Source of the DNA: Chloroflexota bacterium
GTDB taxonomy: Bacteria; Chloroflexota; Dehalococcoidia; Lucifugimonadales; QGNO01
NCBI GenBank assembly: GCA_003228195.2
Contig: QGNO01000001.1
Span: forward strand, 21,550-85,549
Length of the DNA stretch: 64,000 bases
Direction of reading: 5' to 3'
The notes under the pieces are model-generated. The model saw only the letters and a list, made by a program, of their open reading frames with translations. It was not told the DNA's origin and did no database searches. Position numbers and translations under genes: made by a program. This document shows, piece after piece, positions 34,772 to 44,203 of this stretch. Within the stretch, counting starts at the first letter, position 1. Each line of letters opens with the position of its first letter.

Positions 34772-35689
34772 TCATAATCGAAACCCGAATGGATCGCCTT
34801 CAACTGACATATCGCTTATTGCGGATTGAATTGCTGGCATAAGGATCTCGTCGTTCGCAGAGAGATGCTTTTGCAGAGTGCTTTTAGCTGCTGGTCCGTC
34901 TATAAGAGATAGAGCTTTTATAGATGCGAGTTGTATTTCAGTGTCATCGTTATTAATCAGTTCTGATAGATATGGTATGCTGGCGTCTTCGGCTAACTCT
35001 CCCATAGATACGGCTGCCTCGTATCGCATTGCAGGCTCTTCGTCACTCACAGCTTCCATTAATAGAGACAACCACTTCCGATCCGCTGTTTTGCCCATTG
35101 CGAAAACAGCACTTACACGCACGTTTAACCGTTTGCTACCGTAAGCTTGGTAGATCAGTTTACTGATCTCAGAGGTATCGAAAACAGCAGCTGCTTCCAA
35201 GGCTCTTCTCCAGACCTCTGGTTCTTCAGTTTTATTCTCTAGCAACTCCAATAAAACCTGCCTGATTTCATTGCTGTCTTTTGTTAATAGCTTCCCGTCC
35301 TGCGCCAAAATGCAGAACTTTCCAAGGGCTGTAGCAGCTGATGCCCGCACATCTTTATGAGGGTCCACCGATAAAAGGGTTATTAAAGGCTTAATTATAG
35401 CCCTGTCGCCGCATTCCCAGAGACCGTTCACTGCCATTGATCTAACTTTAGGATCTGTGTCTTTTAGGCTATGTTTCAAAACCATAGTGAAATCCAGTTC
35501 GATGTTGGCTTCGGCCATGTTTATCATTCGTTCGATAATAGTACGCCGTTGCTCAACAGGAACAGTCGCCCAAGCGTTCGATAAAGAGGAGAATACCTCT
35601 GCAGTTATTCCAGACAACTTTGCTAAGTCAGAGTACTTAATTTTATTGGTGTTTGATAGTATATGTTCGAACGAGCTATCAGATTCCAT
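34772..35689 (-). CDS. HEAT-repeat protein
   Basis: 305 residues. Six or more HEAT/PBS-lyase type repeats run from about residue 75 to 290, each with the pattern D-x-R-x-x-A-x-x-A-L-G or similar (DPKVRSMAVNGLWE, DVRASAATALGKF, LNVRVSAVFAMGK, AMRYEAAVSMGEL, EIQLASIKALSLI). It is cytoplasmic, with no signal peptide, and probably a protein-protein interaction scaffold. It follows tldE by two bases and so is co-transcribed with tldD-tldE; it may serve that protease. Confidence 0.88.
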   Translation of the reverse strand: MESDSSFEHILSNTNKIKYSDLAKLSGITAEVFSSLSNAWATVPVEQRRTIIERMINMAEANIELDFTMVLKHSLKDTDPKVRSMAVNGLWECGDRAIIKPLITLLSVDPHKDVRASAATALGKFCILAQDGKLLTKDSNEIRQVLLELLENKTEEPEVWRRALEAAAVFDTSEISKLIYQAYGSKRLNVRVSAVFAMGKTADRKWLSLLMEAVSDEEPAMRYEAAVSMGELAEDASIPYLSELINNDDTEIQLASIKALSLIDGPAAKSTLQKHLSANDEILMPAIQSAISDMSVEGDPFGFRL

Positions 35690-35691
35690 TG

Positions 35692-37005
35692 TTACTCTTT
35701 CGATGTCACAGATACACTACGGCAGTATATCGCCGGCGTTTTTAGACTGCCGCCTATCCACCTTGATTCTGTTCCTATCGCTTCAATGCTATTTAGGACG
35801 TTATAAACGTTTCCTGAAATGACACAATCTTTAACCCGTCCGATTATTTCACCGTTGTTAATTCGATACCCTAGAAGTACGTTTGCATTGAATTCACCAG
35901 CGAGGATATTGCCTTGACCCGCACCAAGGACCTGTTCAACTATGATTCCATCCGGAATGTCTCTAACCATGTCTGCGTAAGATTCGGCCCCTTCATTTAT
36001 TATGAGAACTGTTGAGGAGGGTGCTGGTAGCGATGTTAAGCTGCGTGATCCGTTTCCTGTGCTGGCTGTCCCTGCTTGGCCAGCTGTCTGTAAATCGTAC
36101 AAAAAGGTGGCAGCAATTCCTTGATCTATTACTATTTTCCTTTTGCTTGCGACTCCCTCATCGTCAGATGGGCTACTACCCGGTACGAGGGATAATGTTG
36201 GGTCATCCCAAATAGTAATTTGGCTGTCGAGAATTTGTTGCCCTAGCTTGCCTATTAAGGGGGAAGATCCTTGCAGTACTGTCCGCCCATTAAAGCCAGT
36301 TAAAAGAGGTCCTAGCAGAATGCTGGACACTCCATGAGGTGTGAAAATCACAGGTAAAGAACCTGACGGTGAATTGGCTATTTTTCTGGCGTTTTCAATT
36401 TGGCCAGTAACAGATTTCAGTATTACATCGGTATCTTCTATGGGGCTACACGAAGTTTCGCCGTCTCCTACGAAAAGCATATCTTCTCCCTGAATGAGAG
36501 TGCCATGCAAGTAGACGCCAAAAGAACTCGCAGTGTGCTGAGCAATGCCCCCTCGGGAATTCATTATAGTTTGCGTACCGAAAGATTTACCCACTCTGCC
36601 CTCGCAGTTAACATCGGCGTGTATACTGCGGAGTTGGTCTATTAGAGTCTGTCCAGTCTCAACCATTTTCTCAGCCTGGTAGTTCTCGACTGATTTATCC
36701 AAAGTGGTTACGTTGGGATATGTAGTCTTGGTCGGAAATGCCAGTTTAGCGTATGGTCCGAACGGCGCTACTTCCACCGCGGTGTCTACAAGCGATTGCG
36801 GATTGCTAAGATCTGTAGTGGCTGCGAAACCTATCCTGCCATTCTTGATAATTCTAAGTGCCGCTCCCTCCGTTGCCTGTGTTTCCATGAGTTTCAGACG
36901 ATTTGCTTCGTAAGTAGCAATAGTTCCATTGTTACTTACGTGAAAAACTTCAGCTTGTTCAGCTGATTTTAGGGCAAGTTCAATAATATGCTCGATAATT
37001 TTCAA
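35692..37005 (-). CDS. TldE/PmbA-family protease partner
   Basis: 437 residues. TldD/TldE C69-unrelated metallopeptidase partner lacking the metal motif, with MRDIPDGIIVEQVLGAGQGN-like segment (here VRDIPDGIIVEQVLGAGQ), SAEQAEVFHVSNN at the N-terminus and a C-terminal RVKDCVISGNVYNVL block. TldE forms a heterodimer with TldD that degrades unfolded peptides in a closed chamber. TTG start with AGGTGGAGC just upstream overlaps the tldD stop by four bases. Confidence 0.9.
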   Translation of the reverse strand: MKIIEHIIELALKSAEQAEVFHVSNNGTIATYEANRLKLMETQATEGAALRIIKNGRIGFAATTDLSNPQSLVDTAVEVAPFGPYAKLAFPTKTTYPNVTTLDKSVENYQAEKMVETGQTLIDQLRSIHADVNCEGRVGKSFGTQTIMNSRGGIAQHTASSFGVYLHGTLIQGEDMLFVGDGETSCSPIEDTDVILKSVTGQIENARKIANSPSGSLPVIFTPHGVSSILLGPLLTGFNGRTVLQGSSPLIGKLGQQILDSQITIWDDPTLSLVPGSSPSDDEGVASKRKIVIDQGIAATFLYDLQTAGQAGTASTGNGSRSLTSLPAPSSTVLIINEGAESYADMVRDIPDGIIVEQVLGAGQGNILAGEFNANVLLGYRINNGEIIGRVKDCVISGNVYNVLNSIEAIGTESRWIGGSLKTPAIYCRSVSVTSKE

Positions 37006-38360
37006 GCTCCACCTACTAGGCAGTTCTGAATACGTATATGGGGGCTACCATTTGATACTGGCAGTGGTGATTGCCCTCCTTTGCCACAGCCTCCTCCCTG
37101 ATTCATTTCCAGGTCGTTACCTATGGCGTCTAGGTTGTTCAAAGTTTCAAACAGGTTGCCAGTGAGCAGTATCGGGCGTAACAGTTCTTCTACTTTGCCA
37201 TCTCGAATCATATATGCCTCTCCGGCGGAAAAGGTGAACATCTCCATGCTTGTCATTCCACCATACCAATTGCGAGCATATACGCCTTCTTTGACCCCGG
37301 AGAGAAGATCTTCTAGCGTGGCGGCTCCAGGCTCTATGTATGTGTTTGTCATGCGAACTATCGGCGGGAATCTGTAGTTAATTGCCCTTGCGTTCCCTGT
37401 AGGTCGTTCTCCCATCGCCGCTGCGGTCTCTCTGGAATGAAGGCGTCCTACCAACAAACCCTCTCTTATAAGATGAGTTTTTGTTGAAGGTGTTCCTTCG
37501 TCGTCGTAGGCATAACTGCCACGCAACGCAGGTAATGCTGCTCCATCGACAACGTTTAGGTGTTTATCGCCGAAACGCCGCCCCATGTACATGATCTCTT
37601 GCAGCCGTTTTTCTTCGTAAACATGGTCAGCTTCCGAAAGATGGCCGAACGCTTCATGTATGAATACGCCCGCAAGTACAGGATCTAAAATCACTGTGTG
37701 CGGTCCGCCTTTTACCTGCGGAGCGCTTAATAGGTCTACTGCTCGTTGGGCTATGTTCTTGGCTTCTGATTCAAGTGATCGGACGAAAGAAAAGTCCCCC
37801 AAAGAACCTAGGCTGATTCCAGCTTGCTGAACATCACTATTGGCCCTTGCCATGGCGGATAGCCGCATATTAACGTCTAAGCGTTCTTGTTGAATGAATG
37901 CTCCTTCAGAGTTAGCAAAGTAAGTTTTCCTATAATTGTCGCTGTATCCTATGTTTGCCGTTTGTACGCCAGGAGTGCTTAATATTATCTCAGCATAGTT
38001 GTCAAGAATCTGTTTCTTGTCAGCGATCGAAATTTGCCTCGGGTCTTCTCCCACATGAGGCGCCACTATTTGATCATATGGAGGAACCTTGGCTAATTCA
38101 ACTCTAGCACCCCCTACGTGTTTCGCGTGGCTTATTGCAATTTCGACCTTTTCGTTGATTTCAGACAAGTTATTAAAAGATGCGAACCCCCATCCACCTT
38201 TATCTAGGGCTCGCACACACCCACCTAATACGGATGCTTTGGATACATCTTCTAACGACTTACCTCTATAGGCTAGATTAGTCCCTTCAGCATGCTCAGC
38301 CCTTATTTCGATATATCTAGCGTTCTTACCTTTAAGGGCCATTTCTATATCATTCCTCAA
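37002..38360 (-). CDS. tldD: TldD metallopeptidase
   Basis: 452 residues from TTG at 38360, which has GGAGGA six bases upstream; a GTG at 38408 would add 16 residues with no ribosome site. The zinc motif HEAFGHLSEADHV is present, as are DDEGTPSTKTHLIREG and SRETAAAMGERPTGNAR. Degrades short peptides with TldE. No RiPP or microcin precursor is visible nearby, so a general proteolysis role is the default. Confidence 0.93.
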   Translation of the reverse strand: MRNDIEMALKGKNARYIEIRAEHAEGTNLAYRGKSLEDVSKASVLGGCVRALDKGGWGFASFNNLSEINEKVEIAISHAKHVGGARVELAKVPPYDQIVAPHVGEDPRQISIADKKQILDNYAEIILSTPGVQTANIGYSDNYRKTYFANSEGAFIQQERLDVNMRLSAMARANSDVQQAGISLGSLGDFSFVRSLESEAKNIAQRAVDLLSAPQVKGGPHTVILDPVLAGVFIHEAFGHLSEADHVYEEKRLQEIMYMGRRFGDKHLNVVDGAALPALRGSYAYDDEGTPSTKTHLIREGLLVGRLHSRETAAAMGERPTGNARAINYRFPPIVRMTNTYIEPGAATLEDLLSGVKEGVYARNWYGGMTSMEMFTFSAGEAYMIRDGKVEELLRPILLTGNLFETLNNLDAIGNDLEMNQGGGCGKGGQSPLPVSNGSPHIRIQNCLVGGA

Positions 38361-38499
38361 TACGGTTCCTCCGATGGGTTTTTGTGGCGTCGGTATAGCA
38401 TACCGCACAACAAACTTTGATGGGGGTATTATTAATCGAAAACAAAAACGTATACTAGGCGCAGGAATTTCTGCAAAGCTCTAAAGCATCCCATTTAAC

Positions 38500-39201
38500 A
38501 TGCCTAGGATTATAACAAAAACAACTAATATTATGGTGGAAGAGGTCCTTGGAAGGCTTTCACAGCAATATGGTCCATTCAGTTGGAAACCACGATTGGA
38601 GCCAGTCGCGGAACTTGTTACCACTATCCTATCTCAGAATACCTCCGACACCAATGCGGCGAGAGCTTTTCAGGGTTTGATAGATAGATTTGGGTCACTA
38701 GTGGAAGTAACCTCGGCAAGAACAGAAGATATTGAGCTATCTATAAAAGTGGGTGGCCTAGCAAGCCAAAAGGCAGTCTACATTAAGGGGGCGCTCGATC
38801 GAATTATTCAGTATCAAGGGAATCTTAGTCTGGACTTTCTCCGAGATTTTTCTTTAGAAGAGGCGAAGAGTTGGTTGACTTCTATACCAGGAGTGGGCAA
38901 GAAAACTGCTGCAGTGACCCTTTGTTTTGCTTTTGGAATGCCCGCTATGGCGGTAGACACCCATGTTTACCGCGTAACTAAACGTTTAGGCGTTATAAAA
39001 GAGAAAACTACAATTGATAGAGCACATGATTTATTGGAACAAATGGTGTCACCAGAAAAAATCTACTCCCTACACGTTTGTCTGATTACGCATGGGAGGC
39101 AAACTTGTAAGGCGCTTCGACCTCTTTGCAGTTCTTGTACGCTTGCTGATATATGTCCAATTGGGAAGACACAGAACATCAAATCCCACACTGAGACTTA
39201 G
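38500..39201 (+). CDS. nth: endonuclease III
   Basis: 233 residues. DNA glycosylase/AP lyase for oxidised pyrimidines. The helix-hairpin-helix is LTSIPGVGKKTAAVT with catalytic K135, the catalytic Asp is D153 in VDTHVYRVT, and the C-terminal 4Fe-4S loop has spacing C-x6-C-x2-C-x5-C (CKALRPLCSSCTLADIC). ATG at 38500 is used; an internal ATG 11 codons later is possible. The gene diverges from tldD and converges on the SbcC-like gene. Confidence 0.94.
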   Translation: MPRIITKTTNIMVEEVLGRLSQQYGPFSWKPRLEPVAELVTTILSQNTSDTNAARAFQGLIDRFGSLVEVTSARTEDIELSIKVGGLASQKAVYIKGALDRIIQYQGNLSLDFLRDFSLEEAKSWLTSIPGVGKKTAAVTLCFAFGMPAMAVDTHVYRVTKRLGVIKEKTTIDRAHDLLEQMVSPEKIYSLHVCLITHGRQTCKALRPLCSSCTLADICPIGKTQNIKSHTET

Positions 39202-39225
39202 ATTGGCCCATAGAGGTTACTTGGT

Positions 39226-41739
39226 TCAGGTTATCGTGAATGTTGCCCCTGATTCGGTTTTTTCTACTTCTATTCTTACCGGAAACGACTCTTTCATTTC
39301 ATCTAGGTGAGTTATAACAATTATTCGTTTGAAATCTTCAGAAATTGATTGAAGTGTGTCGAGTATTCGTTCGCGGCCTGATGAATCCTGTGTTCCGAAT
39401 CCTTCATCGATGAAAAGTGTTGGGAGGGGAGCCCCAGATCTATTGGCTAGTATTTTAGATAACGCTATCCTTAGTGCCAGATTTATGCGAAAAGCTTCGC
39501 CTCCGCTGAACATTTCGTAACTACGGGTACCTAAAGTATCTGCAACATTGATCTCCAGTGTTTCTAATTGTTCTCCTTTCTGATTCTGTTTCTGTGTTTC
39601 GAGCTTGAGGTGCATCGTATTGTCAGTCATGCGACCTAATAACCTGTTCGCCTCTGCCTCAAGTTCGGGTAACGCTGATTCTAATAGTAGTGCTTGCACC
39701 CCTGTTCTGCCGAAAGCAGTAGATAATTGGTCATAGATTTCTTGTTGGGCCACCATTTTTTTCATCTCAGTCGATTTAAGTTGAATGCTAGTTTCAGTAT
39801 TTTCATATTGTTTGAGCAGAGAAGACAGAATGGTTATTTCCTTTACTAAGGATTGATGTATGCCTTCCAATGAAGTTCTTCTTGCTTCTAGTTCAGCATA
39901 TTCTTGTTCTAATCTGGGTAGAGATTCGGTTTCATTTTTGATTAAACCGATTTTACTTTGTACTTGTGATCTGAACTGCTCACGCCTTTCTAGTAGCTCA
40001 GCGACACGATCAAGATTCTCTATTTCTTGTGGTAAATTGTGTAAAGCCTCCTGTAATTGCCTGTATTGCTCTGTTATTTCTCCTAGCCGTTGCGTTTCTA
40101 GTTTTATTGCATGATGTTTTTCAGGATCATATCCTAACGACTCTAATTCCTTGCGAATATTTTCTAGTTGCTTTGGTGCCCTTTTTGCTTCCTCGATCTG
40201 TTGTTCAAGATTAGCAATTTGCGCATATATAGACTTTCCTATTTGTTCGATACGGGGTGTTTCCCTTTTTAGGCTTGAAGTTATATTTTCAACTAACGTT
40301 TTCAGTTCATCTATGGTCGCTTGATTTCCACGGAATTTGTTTGCTAAATTCTTGCCTTCCGATTCGTATTCCGCCTGAATGTGTACTTTCGCGTCTTGTC
40401 CTAATATAGTGCTGCAAAGAGGGCATTTCGCGTCTGTTTCATCAAGCATGTCGATCTTTTTCTTGAGTTGATCCATCTCACTACGTAGTCTCTCGTTATT
40501 AATTGTCAGTGACTGTTCCTTTACCTCCGTCTCTTGTAGTCTGATTCTCTCAGAATTTGCTTGTTGTTCTAAGGCGGTCAATTCTGTTTTGGCACTTTTC
40601 GCCTTGGTTAATTCCGTTTTCAGGAACCCTAGATTATTAATCTGGTTTTCTATGGGCTTCATTCGTTCCGAAAGTCTCGCATAAGGGATTTCCTGTTCAC
40701 TCAATTTCTGATCTTGCATCATCAGTTTGTTGAAGTTCTTGTGGGATGATTCAATATGACATCTGTTTTCGTTAATGGTTTTCCATGCAGTGACTTTTCT
40801 TTCGTGCATAGACTTTTGATCTTTGAGGTGCCCTTCGTCTTCACGATTTGAGTCTAATTGGCGGGTTAGGTCGTTCAATTCGGCCTGTCGTTTCTTCATA
40901 GAAGTGATTGTGTCTCTAAGGCCACTGGATGAGAGGTCGATGTTGGATAAATCTTTGTTGATATCCCCTAATTTTGTTTCCAATCCTGGCAATTTGGATT
41001 CGTTATCCGATCTGCCTTCCATTTGCTGTAACAGTATATCTAGTTGACCATTTAGCAAATTTGACTCGTTTGCAATTTTTCTAGCCTTTAGCCGAGCACG
41101 CTCCGACAATGTTTTGTAAAATCCCAATCCGAGTATTTCACCCAATACCTTTTGTCTTTCCGCTGGTCTCTTGGCAGTGAATTCATCAGCCCTTCCCTGT
41201 ACTAGGAATGCACTGTTAACAAAAGTTTCGTAATCCATAGCGACTAGCTTGCGGATTGCATGTTCAGTTTCCCTAACAGTGCTGCCACCCGCTCCTTGCC
41301 ATGCCACCCCTTGAACGTCGCTCATTTCAACGGTGGGTGACCAAGTAATTGCCTGGGTAAAATTCGTATTTCCGTTGGGCCTGCCGCTGCCCAGCATTAC
41401 CTGTAACTGAAGGTCTGTGCTACCGGACCTCTTGCCTTTACTTCTTGAATATCGTCGTATTACCCGGTAAAGCTGTCCTTGTCCTTCTTGATGAGCTGTC
41501 CCGCCGGCTAAGAATTCTAATTCTACTCTCATATCTTGTTGCCCAGTGTGCACCAATTCGTCCTGTGGTCGATGTACTGCATCTCCCCATAAAGCCCAAG
41601 TGATTGCATCTAGTAGGGAAGATTTGCCATGCCCGTTTGGCCCGGTGAGGCAGGCAATATGTATCCCATCGAGGTTTAACGGAGGAACGTTGTCTCGATA
41701 GCACTTAAAGTTTTGAATAGTTAGCTTTACTGGAATCAT
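39226..41739 (-). CDS. sbcC: SbcC/Rad50-type SMC ATPase
   Basis: 837 residues. N-terminal Walker A GPNGHGKSSLLDA, a long central coiled coil (about 190-680) with a zinc-hook CPLC near residues 436-439, and C-terminal ABC signature FSGGEAFRINLAL plus Walker B LFIDEGFGTQD. It is the ATPase of the Mre11-Rad50/SbcCD nuclease that processes DNA ends and hairpins. The nuclease partner SbcD is not in the window. Length is closer to archaeal Rad50 than to E. coli SbcC. Confidence 0.92.
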   Translation of the reverse strand: MIPVKLTIQNFKCYRDNVPPLNLDGIHIACLTGPNGHGKSSLLDAITWALWGDAVHRPQDELVHTGQQDMRVELEFLAGGTAHQEGQGQLYRVIRRYSRSKGKRSGSTDLQLQVMLGSGRPNGNTNFTQAITWSPTVEMSDVQGVAWQGAGGSTVRETEHAIRKLVAMDYETFVNSAFLVQGRADEFTAKRPAERQKVLGEILGLGFYKTLSERARLKARKIANESNLLNGQLDILLQQMEGRSDNESKLPGLETKLGDINKDLSNIDLSSSGLRDTITSMKKRQAELNDLTRQLDSNREDEGHLKDQKSMHERKVTAWKTINENRCHIESSHKNFNKLMMQDQKLSEQEIPYARLSERMKPIENQINNLGFLKTELTKAKSAKTELTALEQQANSERIRLQETEVKEQSLTINNERLRSEMDQLKKKIDMLDETDAKCPLCSTILGQDAKVHIQAEYESEGKNLANKFRGNQATIDELKTLVENITSSLKRETPRIEQIGKSIYAQIANLEQQIEEAKRAPKQLENIRKELESLGYDPEKHHAIKLETQRLGEITEQYRQLQEALHNLPQEIENLDRVAELLERREQFRSQVQSKIGLIKNETESLPRLEQEYAELEARRTSLEGIHQSLVKEITILSSLLKQYENTETSIQLKSTEMKKMVAQQEIYDQLSTAFGRTGVQALLLESALPELEAEANRLLGRMTDNTMHLKLETQKQNQKGEQLETLEINVADTLGTRSYEMFSGGEAFRINLALRIALSKILANRSGAPLPTLFIDEGFGTQDSSGRERILDTLQSISEDFKRIIVITHLDEMKESFPVRIEVEKTESGATFTIT

Positions 41740-41929
41740 ATAGGTTGAATTCTAACAATGCTTACGGGTTTAGTAAAAGGCTAATCCGTGTGAAGCTTTT
41801 TATGACTGATTAAGTTCATCTATACGGGAAGTTTCGAGTGAATTAACACAAATCAAAACTGTGGAATGGTCTCCTGATTTCTAGTAACTGACCCTACAAA
41901 CCCGTAAATCTTTAAGTTAGAATGATTAT

Positions 41930-43261
41930 ATGTTTGATACCTTAAGTGAAAAATTGACGTCTGTGATAGGGCAATTCACTAGGCGCGGCAGGTTATCGGA
42001 AGTAGATGTAGACCAAGGTCTTAGAGAGATTAGAGTAGCATTACTCGAGGCAGATGTTAATTTTAGAGTTGCTGGTGATTTAGTAAATCTGATAAGAGAC
42101 CGTGCGCTCTCTTCCAAGGTCTTACAAAGTCTGACCCCAGGTGAGCAGCTGGCCAACATTATTTATGAAGAATTGGTCGCGATTTTGAGCAGTGACAATC
42201 ACGGTCTTTTGTCCTCTCCCCAACCCCCTTCCGTAGCCTTTATTGTTGGGCTACAAGGCTCTGGTAAGACTACCACATCTGGAAAACTGGCTATGAAACT
42301 TAAGCGAGATGGCCATAAGGTGCTTCTTGTAGCCGCGGACCTCAGGAGACCTGCTGCAATAAAGCAGTTGGAGATTTTAGGAAAGGGTATTGAAGTCCCA
42401 GTACATGCAGAAGCATCTTCTGTAAAAATTGAGGATGTTGTCAGTAATAGTCTTGAGCATGCTAAGAGGATTGCTGCTAATTGGGTGATTATAGATACTG
42501 CCGGGCGCCTACATCTTGATGGGCAATTGATGGAGGAACTTCAAAGGCTTAAAGACATTGCGATTCCCACAGAATCTCTTTTGGTTGTTGACGCTATGAC
42601 GGGGCAGGATGCGGTAAGGGTAGCCACTGAATTTCATGAGCGAATCGGTTTGACTGGTTTAGTTCTTTCAAAAGTAGATGGTGACGCTAGGGGTGGGGCT
42701 GCATTGTCAATATCGAAAATTACGGGTGTTCCAGTAAAGTTTGTAGGCACAGGTGAACGGCAGGAAGATTTGGAAGTGTTTCACCCCGACAGGTTGGCAT
42801 CTCGAATAGTCGGTATGGGTGACTTGGCTACGCTTGCTGAAAAGGCTAGGGAGGAAATCACCTATGAAAGAGCAAAAGAAGTAGAGAAAAAGATGCGTAA
42901 CGCGACATTTGACCTAGATGATTTCCTCGAACAACTTCAACAGCTTAAGCGAATGGGTCCGATTTCTGGAATTATGGAAATGATTCCCGGTTTTTCGAGG
43001 ATTTCTAAAAGCATTCCATCTAAATCTATGGACGATCGTGGGCTAGATAAGATTGAGGCGATTGTTTTTTCGATGACGCCTTCAGAACGCCGTAATCCGG
43101 AGATCCTCAATGGTAGTAGAAAGCGTAGGATAGCTTTGGGAAGCGGAACAAAGCCGCAGGATGTCAATCAACTTCTCAATCAATTTAAACAGTCAAAAAA
43201 ACTAATGAAACAGATAAGTTCCGGTAGAAATGTAAGCAATGTGAAGGAGCTTTTCAGCTAA
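41930..43261 (+). CDS. ffh: signal recognition particle GTPase Ffh
   Basis: 443 residues. N domain, then the G domain with GLQGSGKTTTSGKLA (G1, near residue 107), VAADLRRPAA, DTAGRLHLD and SKVDGDARGGAALS, then a methionine-rich M domain ending in MKQISSG. It binds 4.5S RNA and delivers nascent membrane proteins. ATG start; the 190-base gap to the divergent SbcC-like gene has no recognisable RNA gene. The C-terminal M domain is on the short side. Confidence 0.96.
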   Translation: MFDTLSEKLTSVIGQFTRRGRLSEVDVDQGLREIRVALLEADVNFRVAGDLVNLIRDRALSSKVLQSLTPGEQLANIIYEELVAILSSDNHGLLSSPQPPSVAFIVGLQGSGKTTTSGKLAMKLKRDGHKVLLVAADLRRPAAIKQLEILGKGIEVPVHAEASSVKIEDVVSNSLEHAKRIAANWVIIDTAGRLHLDGQLMEELQRLKDIAIPTESLLVVDAMTGQDAVRVATEFHERIGLTGLVLSKVDGDARGGAALSISKITGVPVKFVGTGERQEDLEVFHPDRLASRIVGMGDLATLAEKAREEITYERAKEVEKKMRNATFDLDDFLEQLQQLKRMGPISGIMEMIPGFSRISKSIPSKSMDDRGLDKIEAIVFSMTPSERRNPEILNGSRKRRIALGSGTKPQDVNQLLNQFKQSKKLMKQISSGRNVSNVKELFS

Positions 43262-43290
43262 GATTTGCTTCGCGTTTACTTGAATCTTGA

Positions 43291-44058
43291 TCAGTTAATT
43301 TGTATACCCACTAAATTTCCTATCCCGAATGTGATTGTGGCTGCACTGATACCTATGAGGAGCATGCGCAGGCCTCCGTAAAAAGGATGCTTGCCTGACC
43401 AGTGAGACAAAGAAGCTCCAGTTGTTAACAAAGCCAACCCGCTTAAGCCACCGCTGACCATAAAAGCTTGGTCTCCTAGTCTAAATATGTATGGGATTAG
43501 TGGGAATAAAGCGCCTGTTGCAAAGGCGGCGAAGGAACTAGTAGCGGATATCCATGGTGACAATAACCTGTTGGCGTCAAAACCCAGGTGTTCTTTCGTG
43601 ATAGTTTCTAGTGCCACTTCATGGTTCTGAATAATTCTCGATGCGATACTTTGTGCTTCTTTTTCGGTTAGTCCCTTATCCCTGTATATACCGTACAGTC
43701 TAAGTTTAGCTTGTTCTGGGTTAGCCTTTATAGCTCGGTGTTCTTTTTCGATGCTGAATTCTGCCAAATCTCGGTATGCTCTTACTGAAACATACTCCCC
43801 TGCTGCCATTGAAAAAGCACCAGCGAACAATCCTGCCGCACCAGCGAGTAGAATAATATCGGGATTATTTGTTCCACCCGCTACCCCACAGACTATACTG
43901 AAATTAGATACAAGTCCGTCATTTCCTCCAAGTACGGCTGCTCTAAAGGCCCCACCTGCCGCTGCTTTTTCAAGTAGCCCTGCTTCGGGCCGCACTGAGT
44001 AATGGGGTGTATCCAACGAATCTTGGGAGTCGTTTGATGGAACTTTCTGGTCAGACAT
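43291..44058 (-). CDS. VIT1/CCC1-family metal transporter
   Basis: 255 residues. Shows the family's VLGGNDGLVSNFSIVCGVAGG near the N-terminus, MAAGEYVSVRAYRDL, a cytoplasmic Glu-rich helix (residues about 95-150, with RLYGIYRDKGLTEKEAQ) and three further membrane helices. Members move Fe2+ or Mn2+; the exact metal is not predictable. ATG start with GGTAGGACATAT upstream. Located between ffh (convergent) and rpoD (same strand, 145 bases away). Confidence 0.9.
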   Translation of the reverse strand: MSDQKVPSNDSQDSLDTPHYSVRPEAGLLEKAAAGGAFRAAVLGGNDGLVSNFSIVCGVAGGTNNPDIILLAGAAGLFAGAFSMAAGEYVSVRAYRDLAEFSIEKEHRAIKANPEQAKLRLYGIYRDKGLTEKEAQSIASRIIQNHEVALETITKEHLGFDANRLLSPWISATSSFAAFATGALFPLIPYIFRLGDQAFMVSGGLSGLALLTTGASLSHWSGKHPFYGGLRMLLIGISAATITFGIGNLVGIQIN

Positions 44059-44203
44059 ATATGTCCTACCTTTGTTAGCCCAATTGCAAATGTTTCTGGG
44101 CTGGGTCCGTGCTTAAATTAATAGTTTAGGTACTTGTTGACTTACTCATACACAACTGTAAACGCTACTATAATGTGTAAGTATAAGCGTTAAGCACATA
44201 CTA

